In this document: positions 25,509 to 34,494 of the stretch, one piece after another
Layout: every line of letters starts with the position of its first letter
Position numbering within the stretch: the first letter of the stretch is position 1
Origin: Actinomyces gaoshouyii
Lineage (GTDB): Bacteria > Actinomycetota > Actinomycetes > Actinomycetales > Actinomycetaceae
DNA: 64,000 nt
Direction of reading: 5' to 3'
NCBI RefSeq assembly: GCF_002072175.1
Contig: NZ_MVIV01000008.1
Span: 18,664 to 82,663 of the forward strand
Translations under genes and position numbers: made by a program
Notes under the pieces: generated by a model
Databases searched by the model: none
What the model was told of the DNA's origin: nothing
Seen by the model: only the letters and a program-made list of their open reading frames with translations

Positions 25509-25640
25509 TCATCGGCTGAGTGCTCGGTGGAGGGTGGAGCGGTGCACGCCCAGATCGCGGGCCACGACCGCCCTGGGCACGCCCGCGGCCACGCGCTCCC
25601 TGGCCTGGGCGAGGTCGGCGTCACTCAGGGAGCGCGCGCC
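25509..25640 (-). pseudogene. C-terminal HTH remnant of a serine recombinase/resolvase
   Basis: Forty-three codons read SLSDADLAQARERVAAG, then VPRAVVARDLGVHRSTLHRAL and a stop. This is the helix-turn-helix tail of resolvase/invertase enzymes (HTH_7 type). The catalytic domain is absent. The fragment begins directly after the ilvD TGA and in the same frame, so it has no start codon of its own. It probably marks an old mobile-element junction at the edge of the NYN island. Confidence 0.75.
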
Positions 25641-27524
25641 TCACATGCCGAGCCTGGACAGGTCGCGCACGGCGCCCAGGTCTGCGCTTGTGGCGAGCAT
25701 GGCGTAGGCGCGCAGCGCGGCGCTCACGTGGCGCGGGCGCTCCTCGTGCGGCGTCCAGGCGGCCTCGCCCCGAGCCTCCTCGGCGGCGCGGCGCGAGGCG
25801 ATCTCGTCGTCGGACAGGCGCACGGAGATCGAGCGGGCCGGAATGTCGATGTCGATGACATCCCCCGTGCGCACGAGCCCGATGAGCCCGCCCGCCGCGG
25901 CCTCCGGGGAGACGTGCCCGATGCTCAACCCCGAGGTGCCGCCGGAGAAGCGGCCATCGGTGAGCAGCGCACACTCCTTGCCCAAGTGCATGGACTTGAT
26001 GTACGTGGTCGGGTACAGCATCTCCTGCATGCCCGGACCGCCGCGCGGGCCCTCATGGCTGATGATGACGACGTCACCCGCCTTCACCTTCCCCCCCAGG
26101 ATCCCCTCGACAGCCTCGTCCTGAGACTCGAAGACCACGGCCGGCCCGGAGAAGGTGAGGATGGAGGCGTCCACGCCGGCAGTCTTGACGATGCAGCCCT
26201 TGGTCGCGATGTTGCCGAAGAGGACCGCCAGGCCGCCGTCGCGCGAGTAGGCGTGCTCCAGGTCGCGGATGCAGCCGGCCTCGCGGTCAACGTCATGGGA
26301 CTCCCAGCGCGAGGCCTGGGAGAACATCTCCGTGGTGCGCACGCCCGCGGGCGCCGCGAGGTAGCGAATCCGGTCCGCCTCGCTCACCGAGGAGCCGAGC
26401 GCGCCGTCGTCACCGGGGCGGGCCAGGTCGAAGGCGGCGAGCTCGTCGTCGAGGGTGCAGCGCAGGACCGTGCGCGTGGATGTGTCCAGCAGTCCGGCGC
26501 GGTCGAGCTCGCCGAGGATGCCCATGATGCCGCCGGCGCGGTGAACGTCCTCGATGTGGTAGATGGTCGTCGACGGCGCGACCTTGCACAGGTGCGGGAC
26601 CTTGCGCGAGAGGCGGTCGATGTCGGCCATGTGGAAATCGACGCCGGCCTCACGGGCCGCGGCCAGCAGGTGCAGGACCGTGTTCGTGGAGCCGCCCATG
26701 GCGATGTCCAGGCTCATGGCGTTCTCGAAGGCCGCCTTGGTGGCGATGGAGCGCGGCAGGACGGTGGAGTCGTCACCCTCGTAGTAGGCGCGGGTGATCT
26801 CCACGATCTGGCGGCCGACGGCATCGAAGAGCCCGCCGCGATCGGAGTGCGTGGCCAGCAGCGTGCCGTTCATGGGCAGGGCCAGGCCCAGGGCCTCGGT
26901 GAGGCAGTTCATGGAGTTGGCGGTGAACATGCCCGAGCAGGAGCCGCAGGTGGGGCAGGCCAAGCGCTCGATGGCGGAGATCGTCTCATCATCCACGGTG
27001 GGGTCGGCGGCGTCCATCATGGCGTCGATGAGGTCGAGCTTGCGGGTGGTTCCGTCCGCGGCTGTCATCTTGCCCGACTCCATCGGCCCGCCGGAGACGA
27101 AGATCGTGGGGATGTTGAGGCGCAGCGCGGCCATGAGCATGCCGGGGGTGATCTTGTCGCAGTTGGAGATGCACACCAGGGCGTCGGCGCAGTGGGCGCC
27201 CACCATGTACTCCACCGAGTCGGCGATGAGGTCGCGCGACGGCAGGGAGTAGAGCATGCCGTCGTGGCCCATGGCGATGCCGTCATCGACGGCGATCGTG
27301 TTGAACTCCTTGGCGATGCCGCCCGCCGCCTCAATCCGGCGGGCCACGCGGCGGCCGACATCGCGCAGGCCGACGTGCCCGGGGACGAACTCGGTGAAGG
27401 AGTTGGCGATGGCGATGATGGGCTTGCCGAAGTCGGTGTCCTTGACACCGGTGGCGCGCCAGAGCGCGCGGGCACCGGCCATATTGCGGCCAGATGTGGA
27501 GGTGGCGCTGCGGTACCGCGGCAT
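25641..27524 (-). CDS. ilvD: dihydroxy-acid dehydratase
   Basis: A 627-residue Fe-S enzyme that dehydrates 2,3-dihydroxy acids to 2-keto acids in valine and isoleucine synthesis. Cluster and active-site motifs are visible: [32 protein letters not shown] and the C-terminal [22 protein letters not shown] (quoted in part). The length is that of the family (about 615). The ATG at 27524 has AGGAGCC upstream. No other ilv gene is adjacent. The stop codon abuts the recombinase remnant. Confidence 0.96.
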   Translation of the reverse strand: MPRYRSATSTSGRNMAGARALWRATGVKDTDFGKPIIAIANSFTEFVPGHVGLRDVGRRVARRIEAAGGIAKEFNTIAVDDGIAMGHDGMLYSLPSRDLIADSVEYMVGAHCADALVCISNCDKITPGMLMAALRLNIPTIFVSGGPMESGKMTAADGTTRKLDLIDAMMDAADPTVDDETISAIERLACPTCGSCSGMFTANSMNCLTEALGLALPMNGTLLATHSDRGGLFDAVGRQIVEITRAYYEGDDSTVLPRSIATKAAFENAMSLDIAMGGSTNTVLHLLAAAREAGVDFHMADIDRLSRKVPHLCKVAPSTTIYHIEDVHRAGGIMGILGELDRAGLLDTSTRTVLRCTLDDELAAFDLARPGDDGALGSSVSEADRIRYLAAPAGVRTTEMFSQASRWESHDVDREAGCIRDLEHAYSRDGGLAVLFGNIATKGCIVKTAGVDASILTFSGPAVVFESQDEAVEGILGGKVKAGDVVIISHEGPRGGPGMQEMLYPTTYIKSMHLGKECALLTDGRFSGGTSGLSIGHVSPEAAAGGLIGLVRTGDVIDIDIPARSISVRLSDDEIASRRAAEEARGEAAWTPHEERPRHVSAALRAYAMLATSADLGAVRDLSRLGM

Positions 27525-27647
27525 AAGGGCTCCTGTTCTCGGCTCGGCAGGGCCGACGACGATGAGGCGATGCCCAGATTAGCGGCCACCATGTCATCTC
27601 GATGCGGGTGGTCACTGTGCGGTCCTCGCACGCGCCTCTCGCTCCGG

Positions 27648-27680
27648 ACCGGTCTCGTTCCTGATGTCGACCGGTCTCGG
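27648..27680. repeat. dispersed ACCGGTCTCG element, copy 1
   Basis: ACCGGTCTCG at 27648-27657 and again at 27670-27679, separated by TTCCTGATGTCG. The same two-box unit occurs at 35532-35564 and, inverted, at 63955-63987. It lies just beyond the 3' end of the FKBP gene and upstream of ilvD. Confidence 0.8.
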
Positions 27681-27700
27681 CGAAGGGGGGTGGGCGCTGC

Positions 27701-28108
27701 TCACATGACGCCGAGGATCTCCGTGACGAAGACGAGGGTGGCGCCGCCCTTGATGCCGGCCTGCGGCACGCCGCGCTCACCGTAGCCGAGCTCGGCGGGG
27801 ATCGACAGCAGGACGCGCGATCCGACGCGCTGGCCGACGAGGCCGTCGTCCCAACCGCGGATGACCATGCCGACGCCGATCTGGAAGCTCAGGGGCTGGC
27901 CGCGGTCGTAGGAGTTGTCGAAGACGTCGCCGTTCCAGGACTGACCGAGGTAGTGGGCGACGATGGTGTCCCCGGCCTCGACGACCTGGCCGTCACCGGC
28001 GTCGAGCACCTGGACCTGGAGGCCCGCGGGGGCATCCGGGCCGGGGAAGGTGAGGACCGGCTTGGTGCCCTTGGCACCCTCAACAGTGGGCATATTCGAG
28101 TTGATCAT
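27701..28108 (-). CDS. FKBP-type peptidyl-prolyl cis-trans isomerase
   Basis: A 135-residue cytoplasmic FKBP domain that speeds proline isomerisation during folding. Motifs: GDTIVAHYLGQSWNGDVFDNSYDRG (quoted in part), FQIGVGMVIRGWDDGLVGQRVGSR, IPAELGYGERG and ATLVFVTEILGV. These include the conserved Tyr, Phe, Asp and Trp of the active site. There is no signal peptide. ATG 28108 (MINSNMP) is used; ATG 28093 is possible. Dispersed repeat copy 1 lies just after its stop. Confidence 0.92.
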   Translation of the reverse strand: MINSNMPTVEGAKGTKPVLTFPGPDAPAGLQVQVLDAGDGQVVEAGDTIVAHYLGQSWNGDVFDNSYDRGQPLSFQIGVGMVIRGWDDGLVGQRVGSRVLLSIPAELGYGERGVPQAGIKGGATLVFVTEILGVM

Positions 28109-28182
28109 GCGCGCCAGCCTACGCGATGAGCCCTGGCCCTCGCTGATCGGAGCGCCGCCTCTCCGCCGGCCGCCCATGCGGC

Positions 28183-28213
28183 GGGGCCGGCCGGGTCATG
28201 CCCGGTCGGCCCC
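28183..28213 (-). terminator. terminator of the Bax-inhibitor-1 gene
   Basis: A 13-bp stem (28183-28195 with 28201-28213, one G-T wobble) and a 5-base loop, 35 bases after the stop of the minus-strand gene and before the FKBP gene. Confidence 0.75.
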
Positions 28214-28247
28214 GCGCCCCCGCGAACGGGAGAGGACGCTGAGCGGA

Positions 28248-29231
28248 TCAGTCGTCGGAGAAGATCGCCAGGATCCGAAGGATCTCGATGTACAGCCACA
28301 CGAGGGTGACGACGAGCCCGAAGGCCCCGGCCCATGCGTAGCGGGTGGGCAGGCCGGCCTCGACGCCCCGCTGGATTGACTCGAAATCCATCGCCAGGCT
28401 GAAGGCCGCCATGACGACGGCGAGCAGGCCCACGATGATGCCGACCGGAATGCCCGCGATCTCCAAGGAACGCAGGCCGAAGGGCCCGCCGACGTCGGAG
28501 AACATCATGACACCGAAGTTGAGCAGGCAGAAGACGAGGTAGCCGCCCATGGCGAGCATGAGGATCCGCTGCGCCTTGCCGGACAACCGGAAGCCGCCGA
28601 TCTTGTAGGCGCCGAGCATGACGGCGAACACCGCGACGGAGGCCAGCACCGCCTGGATGACGATCCCGGGGAAGCGCGCCTCCATGACGCCGGAGAAGGC
28701 GCCGAGCATGGCGCCCTCGCAGGCCGAGTAGGCCAGGATGAGCGCGGGCGAGGGCACCTTCTTGAAGGAGTTGACCAGGCCCAGGACGAGGGCGCCGATC
28801 GCCCCTCCGAGCATCAGGAGGACGCCGATGGGGGATGTGGAGGGGGTGGTCGCCATGACCCAGGAGACGGCGCCGACGGCGAGAATGACCGCGAACATCG
28901 CGGCCGTGCGCATGATGACGTCGTCGTAGGTCATGCGGCCGCGGTCCACGTTGGTGGCGGCCGGGGCCCCGTACTGGGTCTCCATCCGGTCGAGCTGGGC
29001 CGGGGTGACCTGGCCGTAGCCCGCCTGCTGGGGAGCACCGTATCCCACTGGCTGGCCGTACGGCGCCTGCCCGTAGGGGGCGGCCTGGCCGTACTGCTGG
29101 GCCTGGACGTACTGGCCCGGCTGGTACCCGGGCATCGCGGGGTACCCGGCGGGGGTGGTCTGGGGCGTCGCGACGGCGGTGCGCGCCCCGCCGTTGAAGG
29201 CCGGGTTTCGATCGAAGAAGGGGTTGCTCAA
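28248..29231 (-). CDS. Bax inhibitor-1/YccA-family membrane protein
   Basis: A 327-residue protein. Residues 1-95 are hydrophilic and rich in Gly, Gln, Tyr and Pro (QQYGQAAPYGQAPYG), ending in a charged segment with DDVIMRTA. Seven membrane helices follow. YSACEGAMLGAFSGV and AILAIFSDD are typical of the actinobacterial YccA/BI-1 branch, which belongs to the TMBIM channel family implicated in calcium leak and stress tolerance. I use TTG 29231 because homologues begin SNPFFDRNPAFNG; GAGAGGA lies upstream at a rather long spacing. In-frame sequence further upstream is Arg-rich and unlike the family. Confidence 0.88.
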   Translation of the reverse strand: MSNPFFDRNPAFNGGARTAVATPQTTPAGYPAMPGYQPGQYVQAQQYGQAAPYGQAPYGQPVGYGAPQQAGYGQVTPAQLDRMETQYGAPAATNVDRGRMTYDDVIMRTAAMFAVILAVGAVSWVMATTPSTSPIGVLLMLGGAIGALVLGLVNSFKKVPSPALILAYSACEGAMLGAFSGVMEARFPGIVIQAVLASVAVFAVMLGAYKIGGFRLSGKAQRILMLAMGGYLVFCLLNFGVMMFSDVGGPFGLRSLEIAGIPVGIIVGLLAVVMAAFSLAMDFESIQRGVEAGLPTRYAWAGAFGLVVTLVWLYIEILRILAIFSDD

Positions 29232-29631
29232 GGGTATGTGTCCTCTCTGGACGGGGACTGCCGACGGCGCGGCCCGGCTCGGGCCCTCCATCTCAACGCC
29301 GCCATCCTGCCGCACATTCCCCTTCCCGGTCGACCGTCGTCCCGGGCACGAGTACCCACCTCCGCCCGGTCTCCTCGCCGTCTCCGCATCTCCCCCGCGT
29401 CTCCTCCCCGAGGAGGAGACGCGTCCACCGTGGGTCCTGCCCCGCTCCCCTCGCAGATTCATCCCGCGCGCCGATGGACCGGCGAGTACCGTTGACTAGC
29501 CTGGTACCACGCCGTCGGGACTAGCCGGGACCAGAACAGTCACCTCTCCGGTCCCGACGGCGCCCAGCGACCCCGTCGGGCCGCGCGAGCCGCACGGCGA
29601 TCAGCCCCCCGAACCTAAGGAGCCCGGAACC
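29232..29631. other. 400-bp divergent non-coding region
   Basis: This lies between the BI-1 gene and the ABC exporter operon, with no gene apparent. It holds a 12-bp perfect stem-loop (29396-29407 with 29412-29423, loop CCGA). A direct repeat GACTAGCC-TGGTACCA occurs at 29494-29509 and again, slightly altered, at 29519-29533, 25 bp apart. The repeat is a candidate response-regulator or repressor site for the exporter operon. Confidence 0.5.
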
Positions 29632-30579
29632 ATGATCGAGGCACGTGGATTGACGAAGCGCTACGGCGACAAACTGGCCGTGGACAACATCTCCTTCACC
29701 GTCGAGCCCGGCGCCGTCACCGGCTTCCTGGGCCCCAACGGCGCCGGCAAATCCACCACCATGCGCATGATCATGGGCCTGGACAAGCCCACCGCCGGCA
29801 CCGTGACCGTGGCCGGCAAGAAGTACAAGGACCTGAACGCCCCCCTGTGCTCCGTCGGCGCCCTCCTGGACGCCAAAGGACTGCACGGATCACGCTCGGC
29901 CCGCGCCCACCTCACGCAACTGGCTGTCTCCAACGGCATCCCCACCAGCCGCGTCGACAAGGTCCTGGACATCACAGGCCTGACCCAGGTGGCCAAGAAG
30001 CGAGTCAAGGGGTTCAGCCTCGGGATGGGCCAGCGGCTGGGCATGGCCGCGGCCCTCCTGGGCGACCCCGACATCCTCATCTTCGACGAGCCCATCAACG
30101 GCCTCGACCCCGAGGGCGTCATCTGGGTGCGCCAGACCTGCCGCGCCCTGGCCGCCGAGGGACGCACCGTCTTCATCTCCTCGCACCTGATGAGCGAGAT
30201 GTCCCAGACCGCCGACCGCCTCATCGTCATCGGCCGCGGCCGCATCCTCACCACCGGCCCCGTGAGCGAGATCATCGCCTCGGCCACCACCGACACCGTG
30301 CGCGTGGCCTCCCCCCAGGCCACCGACCTCGCGGCCCTCCTGGCCTCCCAGGGCATCACCGTCGCCACCCCCGAGCCCGGAGTGCTGACCCTCACCGAGG
30401 CTCCCGCCGCCCGCATCGGCGAGCTCGCCGCCGCCCACGGCATCACCCTGCACGAGCTGACCACCATCAAGGCCAGCCTCGAGGACGCCTACCTCGAGCT
30501 CACCGGAGGCGCCACCGAGTACAGCACCGCTCCCGCCCAGGCCAACCGTCCCAGCACGCGCGGAGCCCACCGAGCCTGA
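29632..30579 (+). CDS. ABC transporter ATP-binding protein
   Basis: A 315-residue ATPase of the drug/lantibiotic/bacitracin exporter class. Walker A is FLGPNGAGKSTTMRMIMGL, the signature is FSLGMGQRLGMAAALLGDP, Walker B is ILIFDEPINGLDPEG and the switch His is in FISSHLMSEM. A C-terminal domain of about 95 residues follows the nucleotide-binding domain, as in BcrA-type proteins. Gene order ATPase, permease, histidine kinase, response regulator with tiny gaps or overlaps shows one operon. This points to sensing and export of, or immunity to, a membrane-active compound. Confidence 0.92.
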   Translation: MIEARGLTKRYGDKLAVDNISFTVEPGAVTGFLGPNGAGKSTTMRMIMGLDKPTAGTVTVAGKKYKDLNAPLCSVGALLDAKGLHGSRSARAHLTQLAVSNGIPTSRVDKVLDITGLTQVAKKRVKGFSLGMGQRLGMAAALLGDPDILIFDEPINGLDPEGVIWVRQTCRALAAEGRTVFISSHLMSEMSQTADRLIVIGRGRILTTGPVSEIIASATTDTVRVASPQATDLAALLASQGITVATPEPGVLTLTEAPAARIGELAAAHGITLHELTTIKASLEDAYLELTGGATEYSTAPAQANRPSTRGAHRA

Positions 30580-30605
30580 CCCCGCCGCCCCCAAGGAGAA
30601 CCCCC

Positions 30606-31442
30606 ATGACCGCACCCACCACCCCCGGCACTGCACGGCGAGCCACCCGCGCCCCCCGCATCAACGGCAAGCAGACCTTCGGCCGCGCCCTGCGCTCGGA
30701 ATGGCTCAAGCTCCGCACCCTGCGCTCGACCTGGATCGCCTCCGCCATCACCATGAGCATCACCGTCCTCTTCGGCGCCGGCATCACCATCGCCTTCGGC
30801 ATATCCTCGAATTCCGATTTGCCCGCAAACGCGGCCGACAACATCGCCGCCGGGACGCCCTTCGGGCAGATCGCCGTCGCCGTGCTCGCCGCCCTCATGA
30901 TCACCGGCGAGTACGCCTCCGGCCAGATCCGCTCCACCCTGACCGCCACCCCCCACCGCTCACAGGTCTTCGCGGCCAAGTCCCTGGTCACAGCTATCTT
31001 CGCCTTCCTCCTCGGAGCCGTCTCCGTCCTCCTGGCCTGGGCCATCTCCGCTCCGTTCATCGGGGACCACGCGGTGTCCCTGACCGACGCCGAGTACGCC
31101 GGCTACATCTGGGGGGCAGGCCTCGGCTTCGCCGCCATCGCGCTGATGGGCCTCGCCCTGGGATTCATCTTCCGCTCCACCGCCGGGGCGATCTCATTGG
31201 CGGTCGTCCTCCTCTTCGTCATCACCATCCCCTTCAGCATCTTGTCGTTGCGGTTCGAGTGGGCCATGAATCTGGCCGAGACCCTGCCCGGCAACGCCGT
31301 GCTCGCCCTGACCGACCCCTTCGCCCGGGCCCACTCCTGGAGCGGCTTCCTCAACCACTGGCAGGCCGCTCTCGTGTCCTGCGCCTGGTTCATCATTCCC
31401 ACGATCATCGCTTACACGGTCTTCTCCCGGCGCGATGCCTGA
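30606..31442 (+). CDS. ABC-2-type transporter permease
   Basis: A 278-residue permease with six hydrophobic segments after a 40-residue cytoplasmic tail. Typical pieces are LRSEWLKLRTLRSTWIASA, MITGEYASGQIRSTLTATPHR and AIALMGLALGFIFRSTAGAIS. It pairs with the ATPase gene 26 bp upstream. The ATG at 30606 follows AAGGAGAACC. Sequence open upstream in this frame lies inside the ATPase gene and is not part of the protein. Its end overlaps the kinase start by 8 bp. Confidence 0.9.
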   Translation: MTAPTTPGTARRATRAPRINGKQTFGRALRSEWLKLRTLRSTWIASAITMSITVLFGAGITIAFGISSNSDLPANAADNIAAGTPFGQIAVAVLAALMITGEYASGQIRSTLTATPHRSQVFAAKSLVTAIFAFLLGAVSVLLAWAISAPFIGDHAVSLTDAEYAGYIWGAGLGFAAIALMGLALGFIFRSTAGAISLAVVLLFVITIPFSILSLRFEWAMNLAETLPGNAVLALTDPFARAHSWSGFLNHWQAALVSCAWFIIPTIIAYTVFSRRDA

Positions 31443-33087
31443 TGATCATCCGATGAGCCCAGCGCCCCTCAACGAGCCCGCCGCAGCCCTCCCGGGGGCT
31501 GCGGCGGGCCTCGCCGTCCCCGGGCCCGAAGCCGCTCCGGAGACCCCGCCTCAGTCCCGCTCCCCCGAGGGCGGCCAGGGCCGATGTCCCCGACGCCGGC
31601 GCCTGCGCGCCATCGGGGCGTCCATGCCGCCGATCGCGGTGGACCTGCTCATCACCGCGGCGGTCGCAGGGCTCTCCCTGACGGTCACCCTCAACACCCT
31701 CCTCGGTCTCGAGGCCCTCGGCGCCGGCTCCAGCACGCAACCGTGGCTGCCGTTCTCCGTCGTCATCTCAGCGCTGTGCCCGGCCTGCCTGCTCCTCCGG
31801 CGGCGGGCCGCCCGCCTCGCCTGGGCCGTGGTGACCCTGGCACTACCGGTCCACCACATCGCTCTGATGCTCCTCTGGCTCGATGACCTCCGCGCGGCCC
31901 CCGTCCTCGACATCGTCCCCCACTTCTTCCTGCCGGCAGCCTCGATCATCCTCGGGACGATCGCCGCCCGCTTCCCCTTGCGCCACGGCTGCGGCGCCGC
32001 CCTGATCACGACTCTCACCGCCATCATCAGCCAAGCCGGATTCGACGCGGTGATCAATCGGATGGATCCGGTTGAGCTCCTCTCCTCGCGCATGATCATG
32101 CAGAACTCCTTCGTCATCGTGCTCCTCAACCTGGGCGGCACGGCAATCGGCCTGACGATCCGCACCCAGCGGGCCCGGCTGACCCGTGAGCTCGAGCGGT
32201 CCCATCGGATCGCCCTGGAGAGGGAGCAGGCGAGCCTCCTGGCGGTCGCCGCCGAGCGCTCCCGCATCGCCCGCGAGATGCACGACGTCGTCGCCCACTC
32301 CCTGGCCGTCATGGTCACCATGGCCGACGGCGCGGCGGCCTCCCTCGACCGGAATCCCGAGATGGCCCGGCAGGCGATCGCGGCACTGGCGCAGACGGGC
32401 CGCAGCGCCCTGGCCGACACGCGGAGGCTCGTCGGCGTGCTGCGCGAAGACCCGCAGGTCGGCGCCCTCACGACCCGCGCCACCGGCGTGGCTGACGACT
32501 CGACCGACATCGACGGCAAGCGCATCAAGGACCTCCCCGTCCCCGAGTTCGCCCCTCCCGGCACGGTCGCGCCGCGCGAGCCCACAACCGCCGTCGCCAA
32601 CCTGCGGCGCGCCGCCGCAGCCCACGCGGACGGCAGCGGCGGCGATGCGGTCCCCATGAGACCGGCCCCCGAGCAGGCGGATCTCCAAATCCTCGTCGAC
32701 CGCCTCGCCTCCGCGGGAATCCCGATCACCTACTCCTGGCGGGGGCGCGACCTTCCTGAGGACCGAGGGCTGCAGATGACCCTCTTCCGCCTCGCCCAGG
32801 AGTCCCTGACCAACGTGCTCCGCTACGCCCCCACCACGAGCAGGGTGAGCGTTGACGTCCAGAGGCGCATCGGGACCGCCGTGCTCACGGTGGACAACGA
32901 GGCCGCCCCCGGCACCACCCCCATGCACGGCTCGGGGAAAGGACTCATCGGCATGCGGGAGCGCGCAGCCGTCTATGGTGGCAGCGTTCAAGCAGGGCCC
33001 CGCGCCTCGGGATGGCGCGTACGCGCGGTCCTGCGCTGGGACGAGGAGGACCAGGAGGGATCCGCGCCATGGCAGATGCCCATGTGA
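31435..33087 (+). CDS. two-component sensor histidine kinase (NarL/LiaS-type, HisKA_3)
   Basis: A 550-residue membrane kinase. About six hydrophobic segments lie between residues 60 and 245. The dimerisation/phosphoacceptor domain reads ERSRIAREMHDVVAHSLAV, with phosphorylated His283. A long, probably disordered insert (about 355-415) precedes the HATPase domain, recognised by QESLTNVLRYAP and GKGLIGMRERAAVYGG. The start ATG 31435 overlaps the permease; ATG 31453 is an alternative. It should autophosphorylate on detecting an envelope signal and pass the phosphate to the regulator encoded next, with which it overlaps by 19 bp. Confidence 0.92.
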   Translation: MPDDHPMSPAPLNEPAAALPGAAAGLAVPGPEAAPETPPQSRSPEGGQGRCPRRRRLRAIGASMPPIAVDLLITAAVAGLSLTVTLNTLLGLEALGAGSSTQPWLPFSVVISALCPACLLLRRRAARLAWAVVTLALPVHHIALMLLWLDDLRAAPVLDIVPHFFLPAASIILGTIAARFPLRHGCGAALITTLTAIISQAGFDAVINRMDPVELLSSRMIMQNSFVIVLLNLGGTAIGLTIRTQRARLTRELERSHRIALEREQASLLAVAAERSRIAREMHDVVAHSLAVMVTMADGAAASLDRNPEMARQAIAALAQTGRSALADTRRLVGVLREDPQVGALTTRATGVADDSTDIDGKRIKDLPVPEFAPPGTVAPREPTTAVANLRRAAAAHADGSGGDAVPMRPAPEQADLQILVDRLASAGIPITYSWRGRDLPEDRGLQMTLFRLAQESLTNVLRYAPTTSRVSVDVQRRIGTAVLTVDNEAAPGTTPMHGSGKGLIGMRERAAVYGGSVQAGPRASGWRVRAVLRWDEEDQEGSAPWQMPM

Positions 33088-33818
33088 ACGGGGCCGATAC
33101 GGCCGAGCAGACCGACCCCGCGCCCAAAGCGGCGTCGCCGGAGGGCGCCGGCGCCCCGGTGCGCGTGATCCTGGCCGACGACCAGTCCCTCATGCGCATG
33201 GGATTCCACATGGTCCTCGACGCCGAGGAGGGCATCGAGGTCGTCGGCGAGGCCTCCGACGGCACAGCCGCCGTCGCCCAGGCCCGGGCCCTCCAACCGG
33301 ACGTCATCCTCATGGACGTGCGCATGCCCGGCATGGACGGCATCGAGGCCACCGCGAGGATCACCGCCGAGTGCCCGCAGACGCGTGTCCTCATCCTGAC
33401 CACCTTCGACCTGGACGAGTACGCCTTCGCGGGCCTGCGGGCCGGGGCCTCGGGGTTCCTGCTCAAGGACACCCGGCCCACCGAGCTCGCTGAGGCGATC
33501 CGCACCGTGGCCGGCGGGGAGGCGGTGGTCTCGCCGCGCATCACGCGCCGGATGCTGGAGATGTTCGCGGGCGACCTGCCGAACGCGGCCAGCGCCCCCG
33601 ACTCCGAGGACCCGCGCCTGGTATCGCTGACCCCCCGCGAGAGGGAGATCCTCATCCTCATGGCCCAGGGCATGAGCAACCAGGAGATCGCGGACGAGCT
33701 CATCGTCTCCACGACCACGGTCAAAACCCATGTGGGCAACGTCCTGGCCAAGCTGGACGTGCGGGACCGGGTGCAGGCCGTCGTCGTCGCCTACGAGACG
33801 GGACTCATGGCGCCCTGA
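33069..33818 (+). CDS. NarL/FixJ-family response regulator
   Basis: A 249-residue DNA-binding regulator. A 30-residue Ala/Pro-rich lead is followed by a receiver domain (VRVILADDQSLMRMGF; phosphoacceptor Asp83 in VILMDVRMPGMDG; switch Thr in LILTTFDLDEYAFAG; Lys in GFLLKDTRP). The C-terminal LuxR-type HTH is LTPREREILILMAQGMSNQEIA and STTTVKTHVGNVLAKLDVRDRVQAV. GGAGG lies 11 bases before ATG 33069. It probably controls the exporter operon; the direct repeat at 29494-29533 is a candidate target. Confidence 0.93.
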   Translation: MADAHVNGADTAEQTDPAPKAASPEGAGAPVRVILADDQSLMRMGFHMVLDAEEGIEVVGEASDGTAAVAQARALQPDVILMDVRMPGMDGIEATARITAECPQTRVLILTTFDLDEYAFAGLRAGASGFLLKDTRPTELAEAIRTVAGGEAVVSPRITRRMLEMFAGDLPNAASAPDSEDPRLVSLTPREREILILMAQGMSNQEIADELIVSTTTVKTHVGNVLAKLDVRDRVQAVVVAYETGLMAP

Positions 33819-33834
33819 GTGAGACAGGGGGCGC
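33810..33834 (+). terminator. possible terminator overlapping the regulator stop
   Basis: GCGCCCTG (33810-33817) pairs with CAGGGGGCGC (33825-33834) with a 2-base bulge. It spans the end of the response-regulator gene, in the gap before convergent pth. Confidence 0.45.
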
Positions 33835-33875
33835 GGCGGGCCCCGAAGCCGCCCGGCCCCTCTCGCCCCTTCCCT

Positions 33876-34472
33876 TCAGGCGGAGTGGAGCCGCCGCTGG
33901 GCGGCGTCGAGTCCGAGGAACACCACGCTCTCGACGGCGTCGGCGGCCTCCTCGCAGGTGACCGCCCACTCGGAGCGCTCACGCGCCGGGAAGTCCGAGA
34001 GCACGAAGTCGGCCGGGGCCTGGCGACCGGGCGGCCGGCCGATGCCCACGCGCAGGCGGGCGTAGTCGCGCGTGCCCAGGGCCTGGGAGATCGACCTCAA
34101 TCCGTTGTGCCCGCCCTCGCCACCGCCGCGCTTGAGACGCATCTCATGGGGACTGATGTCGAGCTCGTCATGGATGACGAGCAGGCGCGCGGCGGGGTCG
34201 ACGCCGTAGAACCGCACGAGGGCCTTGACCGGGCCACCGGAGACGTTCATGAAGGCCTCCGGGCGGGCGAGGATGACGCGCGGCCCCGGCGCGCCGCCGG
34301 ACAGGAGGCCGAGGCGGACCTCAGTGACGCGGGCGCGGGCCTTGTGGCGGGAGAGCCGGGACCCGGTCCGCCCCGCCAGAGCGTCGATCACCATATGACC
34401 GATGTTGTGGCGGTTGTGGGCGTACCGGGCCTCGGGGTTCCCCAGGCCGACGATGAGCCAGGGGCCGCTCAT
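33876..34472 (-). CDS. pth: peptidyl-tRNA hydrolase
   Basis: A 198-residue enzyme that frees tRNA from peptidyl-tRNAs lost from the ribosome. Family motifs: LIVGLGNPEARYAHNRHNIGHM with catalytic His22 and Asn11, RPEAFMNVSGGPV, VIHDELDISP, LKRGGGEGGHNGLRSI and YARLRVGIGRPPG. The ATG at 34472 (MSGPWL) matches the family start. It follows rplY by 22 bp in the common rplY-pth order. Confidence 0.95.
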   Translation of the reverse strand: MSGPWLIVGLGNPEARYAHNRHNIGHMVIDALAGRTGSRLSRHKARARVTEVRLGLLSGGAPGPRVILARPEAFMNVSGGPVKALVRFYGVDPAARLLVIHDELDISPHEMRLKRGGGEGGHNGLRSISQALGTRDYARLRVGIGRPPGRQAPADFVLSDFPARERSEWAVTCEEAADAVESVVFLGLDAAQRRLHSA

Positions 34473-34494
34473 GGGCGTTGGCCGCGCGTGCGCG

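Noticed and set aside
25527..27785. A 752-codon open frame opposite ilvD
   Set aside because: Low-complexity His/Gly/Arg composition with no motif; ilvD on the other strand is unmistakable.
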